Positions 24,632 to 33,891 of a stretch of DNA of 64,000 bases are shown here, piece after piece. The notes under the pieces were generated by a model. That model searched no databases. It had not been told where the DNA came from and saw only the letters and a list, made by a program, of their open reading frames with translations. The stretch lies in assembly GCA_937124965.1 (NCBI GenBank), contig CAKZLB010000016.1:212712-276711 (forward strand). Reading direction: 5' to 3'. Made by a program: the position numbers and the translations under genes. This DNA is from an uncultured Bacteroidota bacterium. Its GTDB lineage: Bacteria > Bacteroidota > Bacteroidia > NS11-12g > UBA9320. How positions within the stretch are numbered: position 1 is the stretch's first letter; each line of letters opens with the position of its first letter.

Positions 24632-25861
24632 ATGTTTTCCAATTTCAAGGTTTTTAGCTTGGGATTTATATGTTTTTTGGTTTCATGTTCACCTTCCGTG
24701 GAAATTGAACCGAACGACTCAAAACCAACGTATTTTTATAAAACATATTCCAATAAAGCGTCTTCACTAGGGTTGTTTGTAGATGAACTGCCCAATGGTG
24801 ATATTATTGTTGCAGGCGCAGCAGTAGATGCAACTACTGATGAACCAGAAGGTTTTCAAATACGAAAACTAGATGCTTATGGGAACACTCTTTGGAATAA
24901 GGAAATCCCCACGAAAACATTGTTTTATTGTCACGGTACAGCGTTTTCAAATGGTGACTATGTGTTTTGTAGCATGGTAAGCTCTAGTGAAGTTATCAGG
25001 GTTGATTCAGATGGAAATATTGTTTTTCAAACAGAGTTTAATCCAGCCTTGCGTCAGAATAATATTATTGGTCTTCCAGTAGAAGGGGAAAATGGAACCG
25101 TTTTAATATCTCTCACGGATGGACTAGGAACTGGTAGCGCTTCGAGCAATTTTATTTATACACTTGACAAAGATGGGAAAGTTGTAAAAGTGGTAAAGAT
25201 GCAGGACGGACAGTTCGGAGGTAAGGTTCTTACGTATCAAATATTAAAAGAATTGGATGGTGAGTATTTGGTTTCAGGAACGTTATTTGAATACCCATGG
25301 ACAGGCTGGAGTGCACCGCCTAAAACATTTTTTGCTCGAGTAAAATCCAATTTTGGTGCAAAAATAATTGTTGAGAACTCTGGTAACGAGGTAGAGAGAA
25401 TACATCGTCAAGCATTAGGGACTAGAGATGGACATTATGTGTACACATCGAGTAAAACCCTTGGGTTTTTAGAAGACGGGATCCCTCAACCCCAGACATC
25501 TTTTGAGATTGTGAAAATAAACTCTAATGTTGAATCGCAATGGAAGACAAAAGTTACAATGGATGTATTAACTCTGGAAACATATTCATTGACAGAAAAT
25601 GAGAAAGGCGAGTATGTTGTTACAGGCGACTGTACTGTTGCAGGGTCAAATGGAAGGTTGCCGTTTGTTGTTAAAATTGGTCAAAATGGGGAAATACTTT
25701 TCACTAAAGTATTCAGACTCGCAGAATCAGTCACGTTTTCGTATGGTGTGCAAAATTCTAATGGATCATATTTATTTGCAGGTAATACTCGAGGATTTGG
25801 AAACTCAGCGGATAAAGATGATTTAGTGGTGATGAAAACCGATCAAAATGGTGATCGATAG
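24632..25861 (+). CDS. Lipoprotein B (cassette 1), beta-propeller-like
   Basis: A 409-aa lipoprotein from the ATG at 24632 (MFSNFKVFSLGFICFLVSC), lipobox LVSC; an ATG at 24608 would add eight residues. It has propeller-like units (LPNGDIIVAG, LDAYGNTLWNKEI, VDSDGNIVFQT, IGQNGEILFTKVF, NSNGSYLFAG) with the same logic as lipoprotein A but clearly a separate subfamily. Its full-length paralogue is 33892-35118; both share YF.K.Y, SNGDYVF, SSNFIYT.DKDG, TGW and end DQNGDR/DKNGNR. It converges on gene C 36 bp away. Confidence 0.8.
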   Translation: MFSNFKVFSLGFICFLVSCSPSVEIEPNDSKPTYFYKTYSNKASSLGLFVDELPNGDIIVAGAAVDATTDEPEGFQIRKLDAYGNTLWNKEIPTKTLFYCHGTAFSNGDYVFCSMVSSSEVIRVDSDGNIVFQTEFNPALRQNNIIGLPVEGENGTVLISLTDGLGTGSASSNFIYTLDKDGKVVKVVKMQDGQFGGKVLTYQILKELDGEYLVSGTLFEYPWTGWSAPPKTFFARVKSNFGAKIIVENSGNEVERIHRQALGTRDGHYVYTSSKTLGFLEDGIPQPQTSFEIVKINSNVESQWKTKVTMDVLTLETYSLTENEKGEYVVTGDCTVAGSNGRLPFVVKIGQNGEILFTKVFRLAESVTFSYGVQNSNGSYLFAGNTRGFGNSADKDDLVVMKTDQNGDR

Positions 25862-25897
25862 TTGAGTAGGACCACTCGGACTACAATTTTGTAAAGA

Positions 25898-26914
25898 CTA
25901 TTTGCTTATTTTATAAAACAACGGCATCGAAAATCCAATATTAAAGATCAATAGTCTTGGTACTATATCATCGTTAATATATTGAGTGCTGAATACAAAA
26001 TCCCTGTCTGATAATCGTTGAGACCCATCAATCGTTGTTGTAAAGTAGTTCGAATATCCAAGATCAAATGATACTGTAACGGCATCCAAGTCAATTGCCA
26101 TACCCATTTTAGCACCCACATTCAATAAAGATGTATTTCGTTCATCTATAACATCTTTGGTTTTTTGTTCAATAGTATTTAATACAAAGTTTTCGGTTTT
26201 TAAATTTATCGAAGCATTCCTTACCAATCCCACTCCCAAATCAAAACCAACATATCCTTTCATGGTTTTCGTTAAATCCCAGAACTGTTTTCCTCCTACA
26301 TTAATTTGAGCTGTGACCATTAACTCGTTATAATTTTTTGCCCATATTCCTTCTTGAACCAATTCATGGCGAATGCCCATTTGACGTATCGAAGCACCAA
26401 CAGTTGCGGAGGTGTTTTGACGGAGGAAGTAGTCAAATGTTATACCGGCTTGGAAGCCAAACGTTGATAGGTATTTTTGATTAACGGATAACGCAGCATA
26501 ACTTTCTTGTAATTTGGGCATATTCAAATTGGTGCCAAAGCTCAATCCAACTTGCATACCTGGTCTGATATCGTACTCATTTAAAGCATTTGTGATTTCT
26601 CGAGAATCGGTATTTGGTTTTTTATTGTAGTCTGGTTGATCTTTCAACATCAATAGAAGATACTCTTCGCGTTTATCCATGTTTTTAAGTTCGTTATAGG
26701 CAGCAGCCAGCAGTCTATAAGCTTCAAACCTTTCCTCGGAATTCATATTTTCGCCGACACAAGGTTCAAGTAGTGTTACGGCATCTTGAATTTTTCCACT
26801 TTCATATAATTTGTTCGCCTGATAAAGTGAATTGTCGCATTCTGTTTGTGCGTAAGAATAGCTTCCGATAAAAAGTATGCTAAATATGCCTATTAGGAGT
26901 TTTGTTATCTTCAT
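25898..26914 (-). CDS. Outer-membrane protein C (cassette 1): TPR plus beta-barrel
   Basis: A 338-aa exported protein with a signal peptide (LLIGIFSILFIGSYSYAQ). Residues ~22-110 are TPR-like helices (YQANKLYESGKIQDAVTLLEPC, RLLAAAYNELKN). The rest (~115-338) alternates like an outer-membrane barrel, ending FSMPLFYKISK. Two Cys flank the first helical hairpin (EC...EPC) and are also present in its paralogue 35132-36157. It is the third gene of the E-D-C operon; its ATG overlaps the stop codon of D by one base (TAATG). Probably a scaffold or sensor in the outer membrane. Confidence 0.8.
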   Translation of the reverse strand: MKITKLLIGIFSILFIGSYSYAQTECDNSLYQANKLYESGKIQDAVTLLEPCVGENMNSEERFEAYRLLAAAYNELKNMDKREEYLLLMLKDQPDYNKKPNTDSREITNALNEYDIRPGMQVGLSFGTNLNMPKLQESYAALSVNQKYLSTFGFQAGITFDYFLRQNTSATVGASIRQMGIRHELVQEGIWAKNYNELMVTAQINVGGKQFWDLTKTMKGYVGFDLGVGLVRNASINLKTENFVLNTIEQKTKDVIDERNTSLLNVGAKMGMAIDLDAVTVSFDLGYSNYFTTTIDGSQRLSDRDFVFSTQYINDDIVPRLLIFNIGFSMPLFYKISK

Positions 26915-27972
26915 TATTTAACCACTTTATAGTTTAAGTATAGACTGTAACCAATACTAGCTGAGTAATTATTCAAAACTATGTTATCGTCCAAGTAAAA
27001 GTATGAATAGAACAACTCATTGTATTGGTAACGCGTATCTTCATTTGTAATGTTTTGTGAGGATCTAAAATAGTTTACCTGGGCAAATAGGAGGCCATTT
27101 TTGGTTGTGTAATTAACACCAACACCACCGGTTAAACCAAAATCCATTTTATTTCTTCGATCAATAGAACTTACATTTTCTAACGAATATGATTCGTTGC
27201 TTGGATTGTTTTGTGCGAAAAAACTATTGTTACTAAATAAAAGTAAACCACCATAACCACCTAACTGAACAAATGGTTGAATACGGCTTTTGTGTGAAAA
27301 GGTGTACCGTGCACGTATAGGCACATGAAGGTAGGTCATGTTTTCTTCCATCCCAAGCGACCAGTCTCCGAAAGAGTGATCGAGTTCAAATGCTTTCCTA
27401 GAAACCACCAAAGAAGTTTGAACTGAGAATGCTGAATTTATTTGGTATAGGGAGGAAATTCCAATTTGAAACTTACTCGATCCAGTGTACTTTTTTCCTT
27501 GATCACTGACTGTAAAAACATCATTCACTGTAGGAGCAGTAACGTTAGTCCCAAGAGATAATCCAACTCCGATACTAAATTTTGGAATTACCACAACATC
27601 ATTGATTAATTGCACAAAATCGCTTGGCTCCTTTAAACTACTCGGTTTGTATTTTGGATTAATTTCCATCATTTTGATAGCAGTTAGTCGCGCTTCTTCA
27701 ACATCTTTGTTTGCTAATTGAGAAAGTGCAATTAAACGTAAACTCTTCCAACGAGTATCTCTATCTGCCGAATCGGCGCAATAACTTAGATTTTTAATCA
27801 CTTCGTTAAACTGTCCTAATTCATAAAGGCTTTTTGCTTCAATAATTTTTGAATCACAATCTTGGCTATAGACCGTCGCTGGGTAAAATGAGGCGAATGA
27901 TAGTAGGACCAGAGAGAAAGTTCTTAATAGCCAATGCAAATAGTTATTGTGTAATGAGTTCCTAATGTTCAT
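26914..27972 (-). CDS. Outer-membrane protein D (cassette 1): TPR plus beta-barrel
   Basis: A 352-aa protein with a signal peptide (LSFASFYPATVYSQ). It has an N-terminal TPR-like region (IIEAKSLYELGQFNEVIKNL, SLRLIALSQLANKDVEEA, then MEINPKYKPSSLKEP) and a C-terminal barrel of about 220 residues ending LYLNYKVVK, the same ending as the paralogue 36154-37221. As in C, two Cys (DC...YC) bracket the first helical hairpin. It is translationally coupled to E upstream (ATGA, 4-bp overlap) and to C downstream, so the three products are probably made in fixed proportion. Confidence 0.8.
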   Translation of the reverse strand: MNIRNSLHNNYLHWLLRTFSLVLLSFASFYPATVYSQDCDSKIIEAKSLYELGQFNEVIKNLSYCADSADRDTRWKSLRLIALSQLANKDVEEARLTAIKMMEINPKYKPSSLKEPSDFVQLINDVVVIPKFSIGVGLSLGTNVTAPTVNDVFTVSDQGKKYTGSSKFQIGISSLYQINSAFSVQTSLVVSRKAFELDHSFGDWSLGMEENMTYLHVPIRARYTFSHKSRIQPFVQLGGYGGLLLFSNNSFFAQNNPSNESYSLENVSSIDRRNKMDFGLTGGVGVNYTTKNGLLFAQVNYFRSSQNITNEDTRYQYNELFYSYFYLDDNIVLNNYSASIGYSLYLNYKVVK

Positions 27973-30900
27973 ATTGTTGGTACTGTTTTTCTGTAGGCTA
28001 TGTCATGACCTACATATATACTCCATTCTTCTTGCGATAAGTTTCTTGATAATTTACTTTCTAAATATGAAATTATATCAGCTTGGTCAATCGGGAATTT
28101 GCGGATTGATTTATCTCTTCCACCTGAGAGTATTTCTTTACCATTTGAACTGAATGCGATGTCTAGAACCCAATCGGTATTTTCATTATAAACCATAGGA
28201 GGCATATTCAAATCCGTAGTTTCATACAGCCGTACTTTTTTGTCAAGACATGCTGTTGCAAGTAGTGGTTTAGATGGGTGAAAACTTACTTGAGAAACTC
28301 CACTACCACGTGTATGACCAGAAATAGATTCTAAGCAATTGGGGTCGTCAACATGAACCATACCGCAATACCCATTTCTAGTACCAAATGCCACCAAGGT
28401 GCGTGCTTTATTGGTACTGATTGAAGTAATGTCGCCTTTCCCAGGATCCAAAAATTCTACTATCTCTCCATTGCTACTTAAATCTGCCTTATACACCTTT
28501 CCATCATTCCCCCCAATGAAAAGTATGTTTAGCTTGGTGAGGTAACACATACAAAGTGGTCTAAAGTTTAACTTAATTGTACGTACAATCTTACCAGTTT
28601 TTACATCAAGTATATTTACTGTACTATCTAGCGATCCAGATAAAATTTTACCATCTCCCCATTGCAAAGCAATAATCTCTTTACTGTGAACTTTGCTGAA
28701 TGTTTTTATTGGTTGAATAAGAGATGTTGAATTATATACCAACACGTCGTAGTTATAATTTGTAAATGCAAATTGATTCCCTTCATGATTGTAATAGACA
28801 TTATCTAGAATACTCGAAAGAGGGGGTGATTTTGAAAGACTCTCCAACTTGTTGTCGTCAGAAACGACTATATATCCATCGTTGCTAACACTTACCACCT
28901 GATTATTTTGATTGGTCGAAATGGCATTTACGTAATCTGTGTGGTGTTTCGTCATATATTCATTTGGGTCTTGATAGGCCCGTTTGGCAGCAACCAATGC
29001 TCCAAGCAACTCCATGTCGTTTGCTTTGCCGTTATACTCTCGATTCCATTTGTAACTCTGAATTGCAAGAAGAGCTTTTAGTTCCCGTTCGTCGCTGGAA
29101 GAAGCAGTCATTTTTGACTTGATCGCCAAGTTTTGAGCCAATGCAAGTAATCTCAACCTAGTGGCGTTTTGTTCAGAGGTTAGAGATATTTCCCGCAAAC
29201 TATCCGCAATAATCTTTTGGCGTTCAGCTATCTGTCTATCATATTCTGCCCTACTTTTGGCTTCAATTGCAATGGCAGACTCTTTGTCAGCTAATGTTTT
29301 CTGCTTTTTAGCTTCTATGGCGCTCATTAACGCAAGACGTTTTTGGTTTTCAGCTTCCTTTTGCTGCTGCTGTGCCATTGCTTCTTGCTTTTTGGCTATA
29401 GCATAATTCTCTTCAGCGATACGTTTGTGTTTGTCTGCAAGATTTCGCTCTTCAATGGCACTTTGGGCATACATGTCTGAACTATTTCGTTCTTGAATTG
29501 CCCAAATAGACAACGCACTTAGAACTAACAAGACCAAAACTACAGAGACGTTCCTGAATCTTCTTTTGCGCCTTTTGTCTGCATATATAAACTGCTTTTC
29601 CTGCTTACTTGCTTCAATAAAACGGATTGATGAATCAAATGAGTCGTTGTATTGCTCAGCCCATGCACTGTTTGGATTGTACTTTGAAATCCAATCAAGA
29701 GCTATTTGTAAATCAGGATCACGCCAAAGTCCAGCACGTTCCATTTCATATCCTTGAGCACTGTCGGTAATACGGGTATAAAGCACGGCCGACTCGGCTT
29801 CTTCGTCGACCCAATCACGCAGTCGATTCCATATTCGCATTAGACTCTCATGTGAAATGTCAAGTATGCTATCGGCATTGAGTGGAGTTGTCGGAGGGGG
29901 CATTAAGAAACCTCGATCTCCACGTCTAAATATTTCAGCGACTTCGATTATATCTTTTACAGGTTCACCACAAATTGCTGCAATTTTTTTTATTGATGTT
30001 GGTCTTCTTATGCCTCTATTGTCACTACTTTTAACGGTAACTGTTTGAAAAAGTATTTTAGCGATACGTCGTTGCTTGTCGTCTTTTAGCTCGCTATAAG
30101 CTTCCTCGGCATGATTTGACAGACCATTTTTCATTCCACCAGCCGAGTTGTAATGCGATATGTCTAATGGTAGTCCTGTTTTTTCCTCTTTTTCCCATAC
30201 CTCCCATGTTCTCATTAAAACATGTTGAAGAATAGGTAATTGATCAGGATCGTTTCCCACTTCGTTTAAAAGTTGCTGCGACAATCTTGGAGAAATTGCA
30301 GCATCAGCGTATTCTATGGGGCCTGTAAAACTTGACTTTAACTGTTCGCGGCCCATTCTTGGGACTAGAAACTGACCATCGTTTATGGCTTCTGGCAAAC
30401 CCATAAACTGGGCACAATCACCTAAAAAGTCAGATCTTAGGGTAATCATTACAAAAATCGGTACGTCCTCTTGTTCTGATGCAGCTAATAAAAGCTGAAC
30501 GAAATGGTTCGCACTTTCGTAAGATTTGTTATCTCCTTCGAGTTTGTGAAACCGAAATAACTCTTCAAATTGGTCGACTAATATTAAGAGTTGGTTTCCT
30601 TTTTTTAATTGGGTTCTCAGAATTTGAATTAGGCCTAATTTGCTTTTCACTAGTAAGGCCTTGATTGAGTCAATACCTAAAGGAGAGCCGTTGTTTCTGT
30701 TGGATTCAAGACTAGATAGGCTTTCTGCTAGTTGATCAATTGGAGAGTTACCAGGTCTTAACGTGCATATCTCCCAATTTCCATCAGAGTTGATTAAGTC
30801 AGGTAATACGCCAGCTTTAACAAGCGAAGACTTACCACTACCGGAATTTCCAACAATGGAAACAAATCGATAGGTTTCTAGTTTTCGTAAAATTTCTGAC

Positions 30901-30986
30901 GTGTGTGTTTCTCTTCCGAAAAATAGAGCGGACTCTTTTGCTTCAAATGGCCTAAGGCCTGGAAATGGATTATTGCGAGAACTCAC
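27969..30986 (-). CDS. nSTAND1 NTPase-transmembrane-coiled coil-WD40 protein (E)
   Basis: A 1005-aa protein. NPFPGLRPFEAKESALFFGRE opens the nSTAND1 NTPase; Walker A is GNSGSGKS (46-53), Walker B LLILVDQFEE (133-142), and ISHESLMRIWNRLRDWVDEE (~377-396) is the family's winged-helix hallmark. One transmembrane helix (~479-497) follows a strongly basic KRRKRRFRN, predicting a cytoplasmic NTPase and an extracytoplasmic C-terminus. Residues ~505-610 are an Ala/Glu/Lys/Gln coiled coil, and ~685-985 hold WD40 blades (SGSLDSTVNILD, ATACLDKKVRLYE, LSGGRDKSIRKF). The start is GTG at 30986, preceded in frame by a stop codon. First gene of the E-D-C operon, divergent from the cyclase 60 bp away. No effector domain is seen. 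Confidence 0.88.
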   Translation of the reverse strand: MSSRNNPFPGLRPFEAKESALFFGRETHTSEILRKLETYRFVSIVGNSGSGKSSLVKAGVLPDLINSDGNWEICTLRPGNSPIDQLAESLSSLESNRNNGSPLGIDSIKALLVKSKLGLIQILRTQLKKGNQLLILVDQFEELFRFHKLEGDNKSYESANHFVQLLLAASEQEDVPIFVMITLRSDFLGDCAQFMGLPEAINDGQFLVPRMGREQLKSSFTGPIEYADAAISPRLSQQLLNEVGNDPDQLPILQHVLMRTWEVWEKEEKTGLPLDISHYNSAGGMKNGLSNHAEEAYSELKDDKQRRIAKILFQTVTVKSSDNRGIRRPTSIKKIAAICGEPVKDIIEVAEIFRRGDRGFLMPPPTTPLNADSILDISHESLMRIWNRLRDWVDEEAESAVLYTRITDSAQGYEMERAGLWRDPDLQIALDWISKYNPNSAWAEQYNDSFDSSIRFIEASKQEKQFIYADKRRKRRFRNVSVVLVLLVLSALSIWAIQERNSSDMYAQSAIEERNLADKHKRIAEENYAIAKKQEAMAQQQQKEAENQKRLALMSAIEAKKQKTLADKESAIAIEAKSRAEYDRQIAERQKIIADSLREISLTSEQNATRLRLLALAQNLAIKSKMTASSSDERELKALLAIQSYKWNREYNGKANDMELLGALVAAKRAYQDPNEYMTKHHTDYVNAISTNQNNQVVSVSNDGYIVVSDDNKLESLSKSPPLSSILDNVYYNHEGNQFAFTNYNYDVLVYNSTSLIQPIKTFSKVHSKEIIALQWGDGKILSGSLDSTVNILDVKTGKIVRTIKLNFRPLCMCYLTKLNILFIGGNDGKVYKADLSSNGEIVEFLDPGKGDITSISTNKARTLVAFGTRNGYCGMVHVDDPNCLESISGHTRGSGVSQVSFHPSKPLLATACLDKKVRLYETTDLNMPPMVYNENTDWVLDIAFSSNGKEILSGGRDKSIRKFPIDQADIISYLESKLSRNLSQEEWSIYVGHDIAYRKTVPTI

Positions 30987-31046
30987 TTAACTAGTTATAG
31001 CTATAAATGGCTAATTTAGTGCAAATTTTTAGATTATTACAATAAT

Positions 31047-32522
31047 ATGAATATCTGGTTGTTGATTGCTTTAGGTGTTTCGCTTTTTGCGATAGTCGTA
31101 CTTGTACGATATTCCTTGTTAAATAAAAAAATCAAAGAAGTGCTTTCGAAAATAGTACTCGCCATGGATAGTCCTAGAGTGATGAAAGTTACATACACTG
31201 ACGGGGGAAATCTTGGCAAGGTTGTAGACCAATTTAACAAACTTTCAAAAAAGTGTTTAGAATTACTGGATAGCAATCAAACGTTAGAAGATCATAAAAA
31301 AGAATCTGAAAAATTAACTGAAAAAGTGGATGAGTTTGAGAAATCAATGAACCAAACAACGATGTTTACTGAGATTGGGAAAAAGATTACAGCTAACTTA
31401 AACATAAAAGAAATTATTAAAAATGTATATACCTACAGTAAATCCTCGATGAACGTTGATGAAATGCAAGTTATGTTTATGAAAGCTGGAGAACCTATCC
31501 TAATTCATATCGACCATAATAATTTGGAGACAGAGGAACTTAACGCAGAAGGAATAAAAAAGAACCACTTAATGGCCTGGGTATTGAAAAATAAAAAGGA
31601 GGTAATGTTACAGGATGCTCCTTCGGATTACGCCCAATATGTCGATAAACCAGTTGTTTCAAAATCGAATAACAAAATCGGTTCCGTTATGTGTGTACCT
31701 ATGAACATGCACAACGAAAGTATTGGGGCGATTGCAGTTTCAAGCACACAAACAGACGTTTACAACAAATATCATCTTGAATTTATTCGAACGTTAGGAT
31801 CGTATTTGACAGTAGCACTTGATAATGCAAGCATTCATGATCAGCTGAACAACACAAAGCAAATCATTGAAGAAGAAAAAGGGAAATCTGAAAAGTTGCT
31901 TTTAAATATCTTACCTGAAGAAATTGCAGATGAATTGAAATTAAAAGGAGAAGCAGAAGCTAGATCATTCGAAAATGCGTCCATTTTATTCACAGATTTT
32001 AGAGACTTTACAAATGCATCGGAGAAAATGAGCGCCAAAGAACTTATCTCCGAACTAAACGTATGTTTTATTGCTTTTGATGAGTTGTGCGAAAAGTATC
32101 AGGTAGAGAAAATCAAAACAATTGGAGATTCATTTATGGCGGCAGGAGGAATTCCAGTTGCATCCGAAGAGTCAACAAAGAATACAGTGTTACTCGCTTT
32201 AGATATGATTGCGTTTATTGACAAGAGAATTGCCGAACGAAAATCTGAAGGTAAAATACCTTTTCAAATGCGGGTCGGTATTAATACAGGTTCTGTTGTT
32301 GCAGGTATTGTTGGGAAAAAGAAATTCCAGTACGACATTTGGGGTGATGCTGTTAATGTTGCTTCTCGTATGGAGAGTCACGGCGAAGTGGGTAAAGTCA
32401 ATATTTCAAACCAAACGTATTCTGCGATTAAAGATGACACCGACTTTGTTTTTGAGCACCGTGGTAAAATAGCGGCAAAAGGAAAAGGTGAAATAGATAT
32501 GTATTTTGTGTCAAAAGTTTAA
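31047..32522 (+). CDS. Membrane-anchored GAF-class III adenylate cyclase (F)
   Basis: A 491-aa protein: one N-terminal membrane helix (~3-22), coiled coil (~60-105), GAF domain (~105-260), signalling helix (~262-300, ending LLLNILPEEIADELK), then a class III cyclase domain (~308-488). All catalytic residues are present: metal Asp317 (LFTDF) and Asp361 (TIGDSF), adenine-selecting Lys357 (KIKTIGD) and Asp430 (YDIWGD), Asn437 and Arg441 (AVNVASR). The Lys/Asp pair predicts ATP, so cAMP is the likely product. It is transcribed away from E and towards the second lipoprotein pair, placing it inside the duplicated region. Confidence 0.92.
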   Translation: MNIWLLIALGVSLFAIVVLVRYSLLNKKIKEVLSKIVLAMDSPRVMKVTYTDGGNLGKVVDQFNKLSKKCLELLDSNQTLEDHKKESEKLTEKVDEFEKSMNQTTMFTEIGKKITANLNIKEIIKNVYTYSKSSMNVDEMQVMFMKAGEPILIHIDHNNLETEELNAEGIKKNHLMAWVLKNKKEVMLQDAPSDYAQYVDKPVVSKSNNKIGSVMCVPMNMHNESIGAIAVSSTQTDVYNKYHLEFIRTLGSYLTVALDNASIHDQLNNTKQIIEEEKGKSEKLLLNILPEEIADELKLKGEAEARSFENASILFTDFRDFTNASEKMSAKELISELNVCFIAFDELCEKYQVEKIKTIGDSFMAAGGIPVASEESTKNTVLLALDMIAFIDKRIAERKSEGKIPFQMRVGINTGSVVAGIVGKKKFQYDIWGDAVNVASRMESHGEVGKVNISNQTYSAIKDDTDFVFEHRGKIAAKGKGEIDMYFVSKV

Positions 32523-32621
32523 GTGTTGACAGAACCGCTGACTATATTGAGAGGATGCGTAAAATGTGTTTGGATGTAAAGCAATAAGACTTGACAAAAA
32601 ATTAGTCAACAGGTTAAAATG

Positions 32622-32629
32622 TAATTTTG
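32622..32629 (+). promoter_or_regulatory. Putative -7 box (TAATTTTG) of cassette 2
   Basis: TAATTTTG ends 29 bp before the ATG at 32659. A TTG at 32591-32593 is 28 bp upstream, longer than usual. It lies downstream of the possible alternative start at 32566, supporting 32659. Confidence 0.4.
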
Positions 32630-32658
32630 AAATAAGTGGTTTTTTAGATAATAAACGA

Positions 32659-33855
32659 ATGAAGTTAAAATTTACGGTCATTGTTACCTTTTGTATATCC
32701 CTTCTCATGATTGGTTGTGGTGACGAAGTGACAATGAAGTCTAGGTCAAGCACTGTTTTTTACCACGAAACTGGTGGAGAGAAGCTTGAGAATGTAATAT
32801 CTCTTAACGACGGAGGTTTTCTTTATTTTGGGAGTTCACTTAATCGAGGGTTTGCTATGAGAGTAAGTGCTGATGGGACTAAGCTGTGGTACAAGATCGT
32901 TGAAGCAAGTGTTTCTGAAATATTTGAAGGAGCGGTTGAGCTACCTGGCGGCAAGTTTATTTTGGTAGGCACAACAGAGGCAGATAGTGAAAGTTTAGAT
33001 AAGGAGGCTGGCACGGTTGTTCAATTAAGTGGTTCAGGAGAAGTTGAATGGAATAAAGTGTATTCTGGCGATGATGATCAAAGTCTGAAAGCGGTTACAA
33101 TCACTCCCGAAAATCATATTGTTGCAACTGGTTATGTTATACCTTCAGATGCTGATACATGGATATTGAAACTCAATATGGATGGAGCCGTGATTTGGTC
33201 TAGAGACTATACGATGTTAAGTCCATGGCACGATGTTGGGACGTCAATAATTGTTACATCTAAGGGGAATTATGCGGTCTGTGGGATATCAAGTCCAAAT
33301 TCAACCGCAGTTGGAAATGGAAATATGGATACCTATTTGCTGGCCGTAGATCCAAATACTGCGGAAATTGCTTGGGGAAGACCTCATAGAAGTTTTCCAA
33401 ATAGTGATTACAATTGGAGATACCCCAAAGTGGTTGAGGTAAGTAATGGTTTTATGTGGGCTAACTCAATATATGATCAAGATTCAATACTTTACATTCA
33501 ACTGGTGAAAACGGATTTAGGTGGTGTTGCACAATTTGATAAGAGGTATTATGGACTTGGTTCCGCTGAGTTCGGAGGAATACAAAAAATCGGAAATGAT
33601 GAAATTATTATCAACGGGAATTCTAGAGAAATATCATCTGCAGTAAAGACTGGAAACTCAATGGTTTTACGTATTAATGCTGCTGGAGAGGAGTTGTGGA
33701 GTGCGTATCATGGAGAAAACTCAAATCTTGAAACGTGCAAAGGGACAAGAGCGACACCAACAGGGTTTGTACATGCAGGGAACTCGCTAGACTCTAAAGG
33801 TGTTAATACAATGATGCTATATAGAACCGATAAAAACGGAAATTTGTTAGAGTAA
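32659..33855 (+). CDS. Lipoprotein A' (cassette 2), beta-propeller-like
   Basis: A 398-aa lipoprotein: MKLKFTVIVTFCISLLMIGC with a good lipobox (MIGC). A longer frame from 32566 is open, but its N-terminus is not signal-like and lies before the -7 box. The repeat units correspond to those of 23383-24600: SLNDGGFLYFG, VSADGTKLWYK, LSGSGEVEWNKVY, LNMDGAVIWSRDY, NTMMLYRTDKNG. The two sequences have diverged widely but align throughout, so the duplication is old. It follows the cyclase gene by 136 bp and precedes B' by 36 bp. Confidence 0.8.
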   Translation: MKLKFTVIVTFCISLLMIGCGDEVTMKSRSSTVFYHETGGEKLENVISLNDGGFLYFGSSLNRGFAMRVSADGTKLWYKIVEASVSEIFEGAVELPGGKFILVGTTEADSESLDKEAGTVVQLSGSGEVEWNKVYSGDDDQSLKAVTITPENHIVATGYVIPSDADTWILKLNMDGAVIWSRDYTMLSPWHDVGTSIIVTSKGNYAVCGISSPNSTAVGNGNMDTYLLAVDPNTAEIAWGRPHRSFPNSDYNWRYPKVVEVSNGFMWANSIYDQDSILYIQLVKTDLGGVAQFDKRYYGLGSAEFGGIQKIGNDEIIINGNSREISSAVKTGNSMVLRINAAGEELWSAYHGENSNLETCKGTRATPTGFVHAGNSLDSKGVNTMMLYRTDKNGNLLE

Positions 33856-33891
33856 CAAATAAACCAGGATTGACGACATAATTAGGATATA

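Noticed and set aside
29161-29406. Cys/Ala-rich open frame on the plus strand inside gene E
   Set aside because: It is a shadow of the Ala/Glu/Lys coiled-coil coding region on the other strand.
27969-32522. nSTAND protein E and cyclase F as an anti-phage (Avs or CBASS-like) system
   Set aside because: E has no nuclease, protease, TIR or other effector domain. F is a class III adenylate cyclase, not a CD-NTase. All partners are envelope proteins. Defence is not excluded, but the sequence gives no support.
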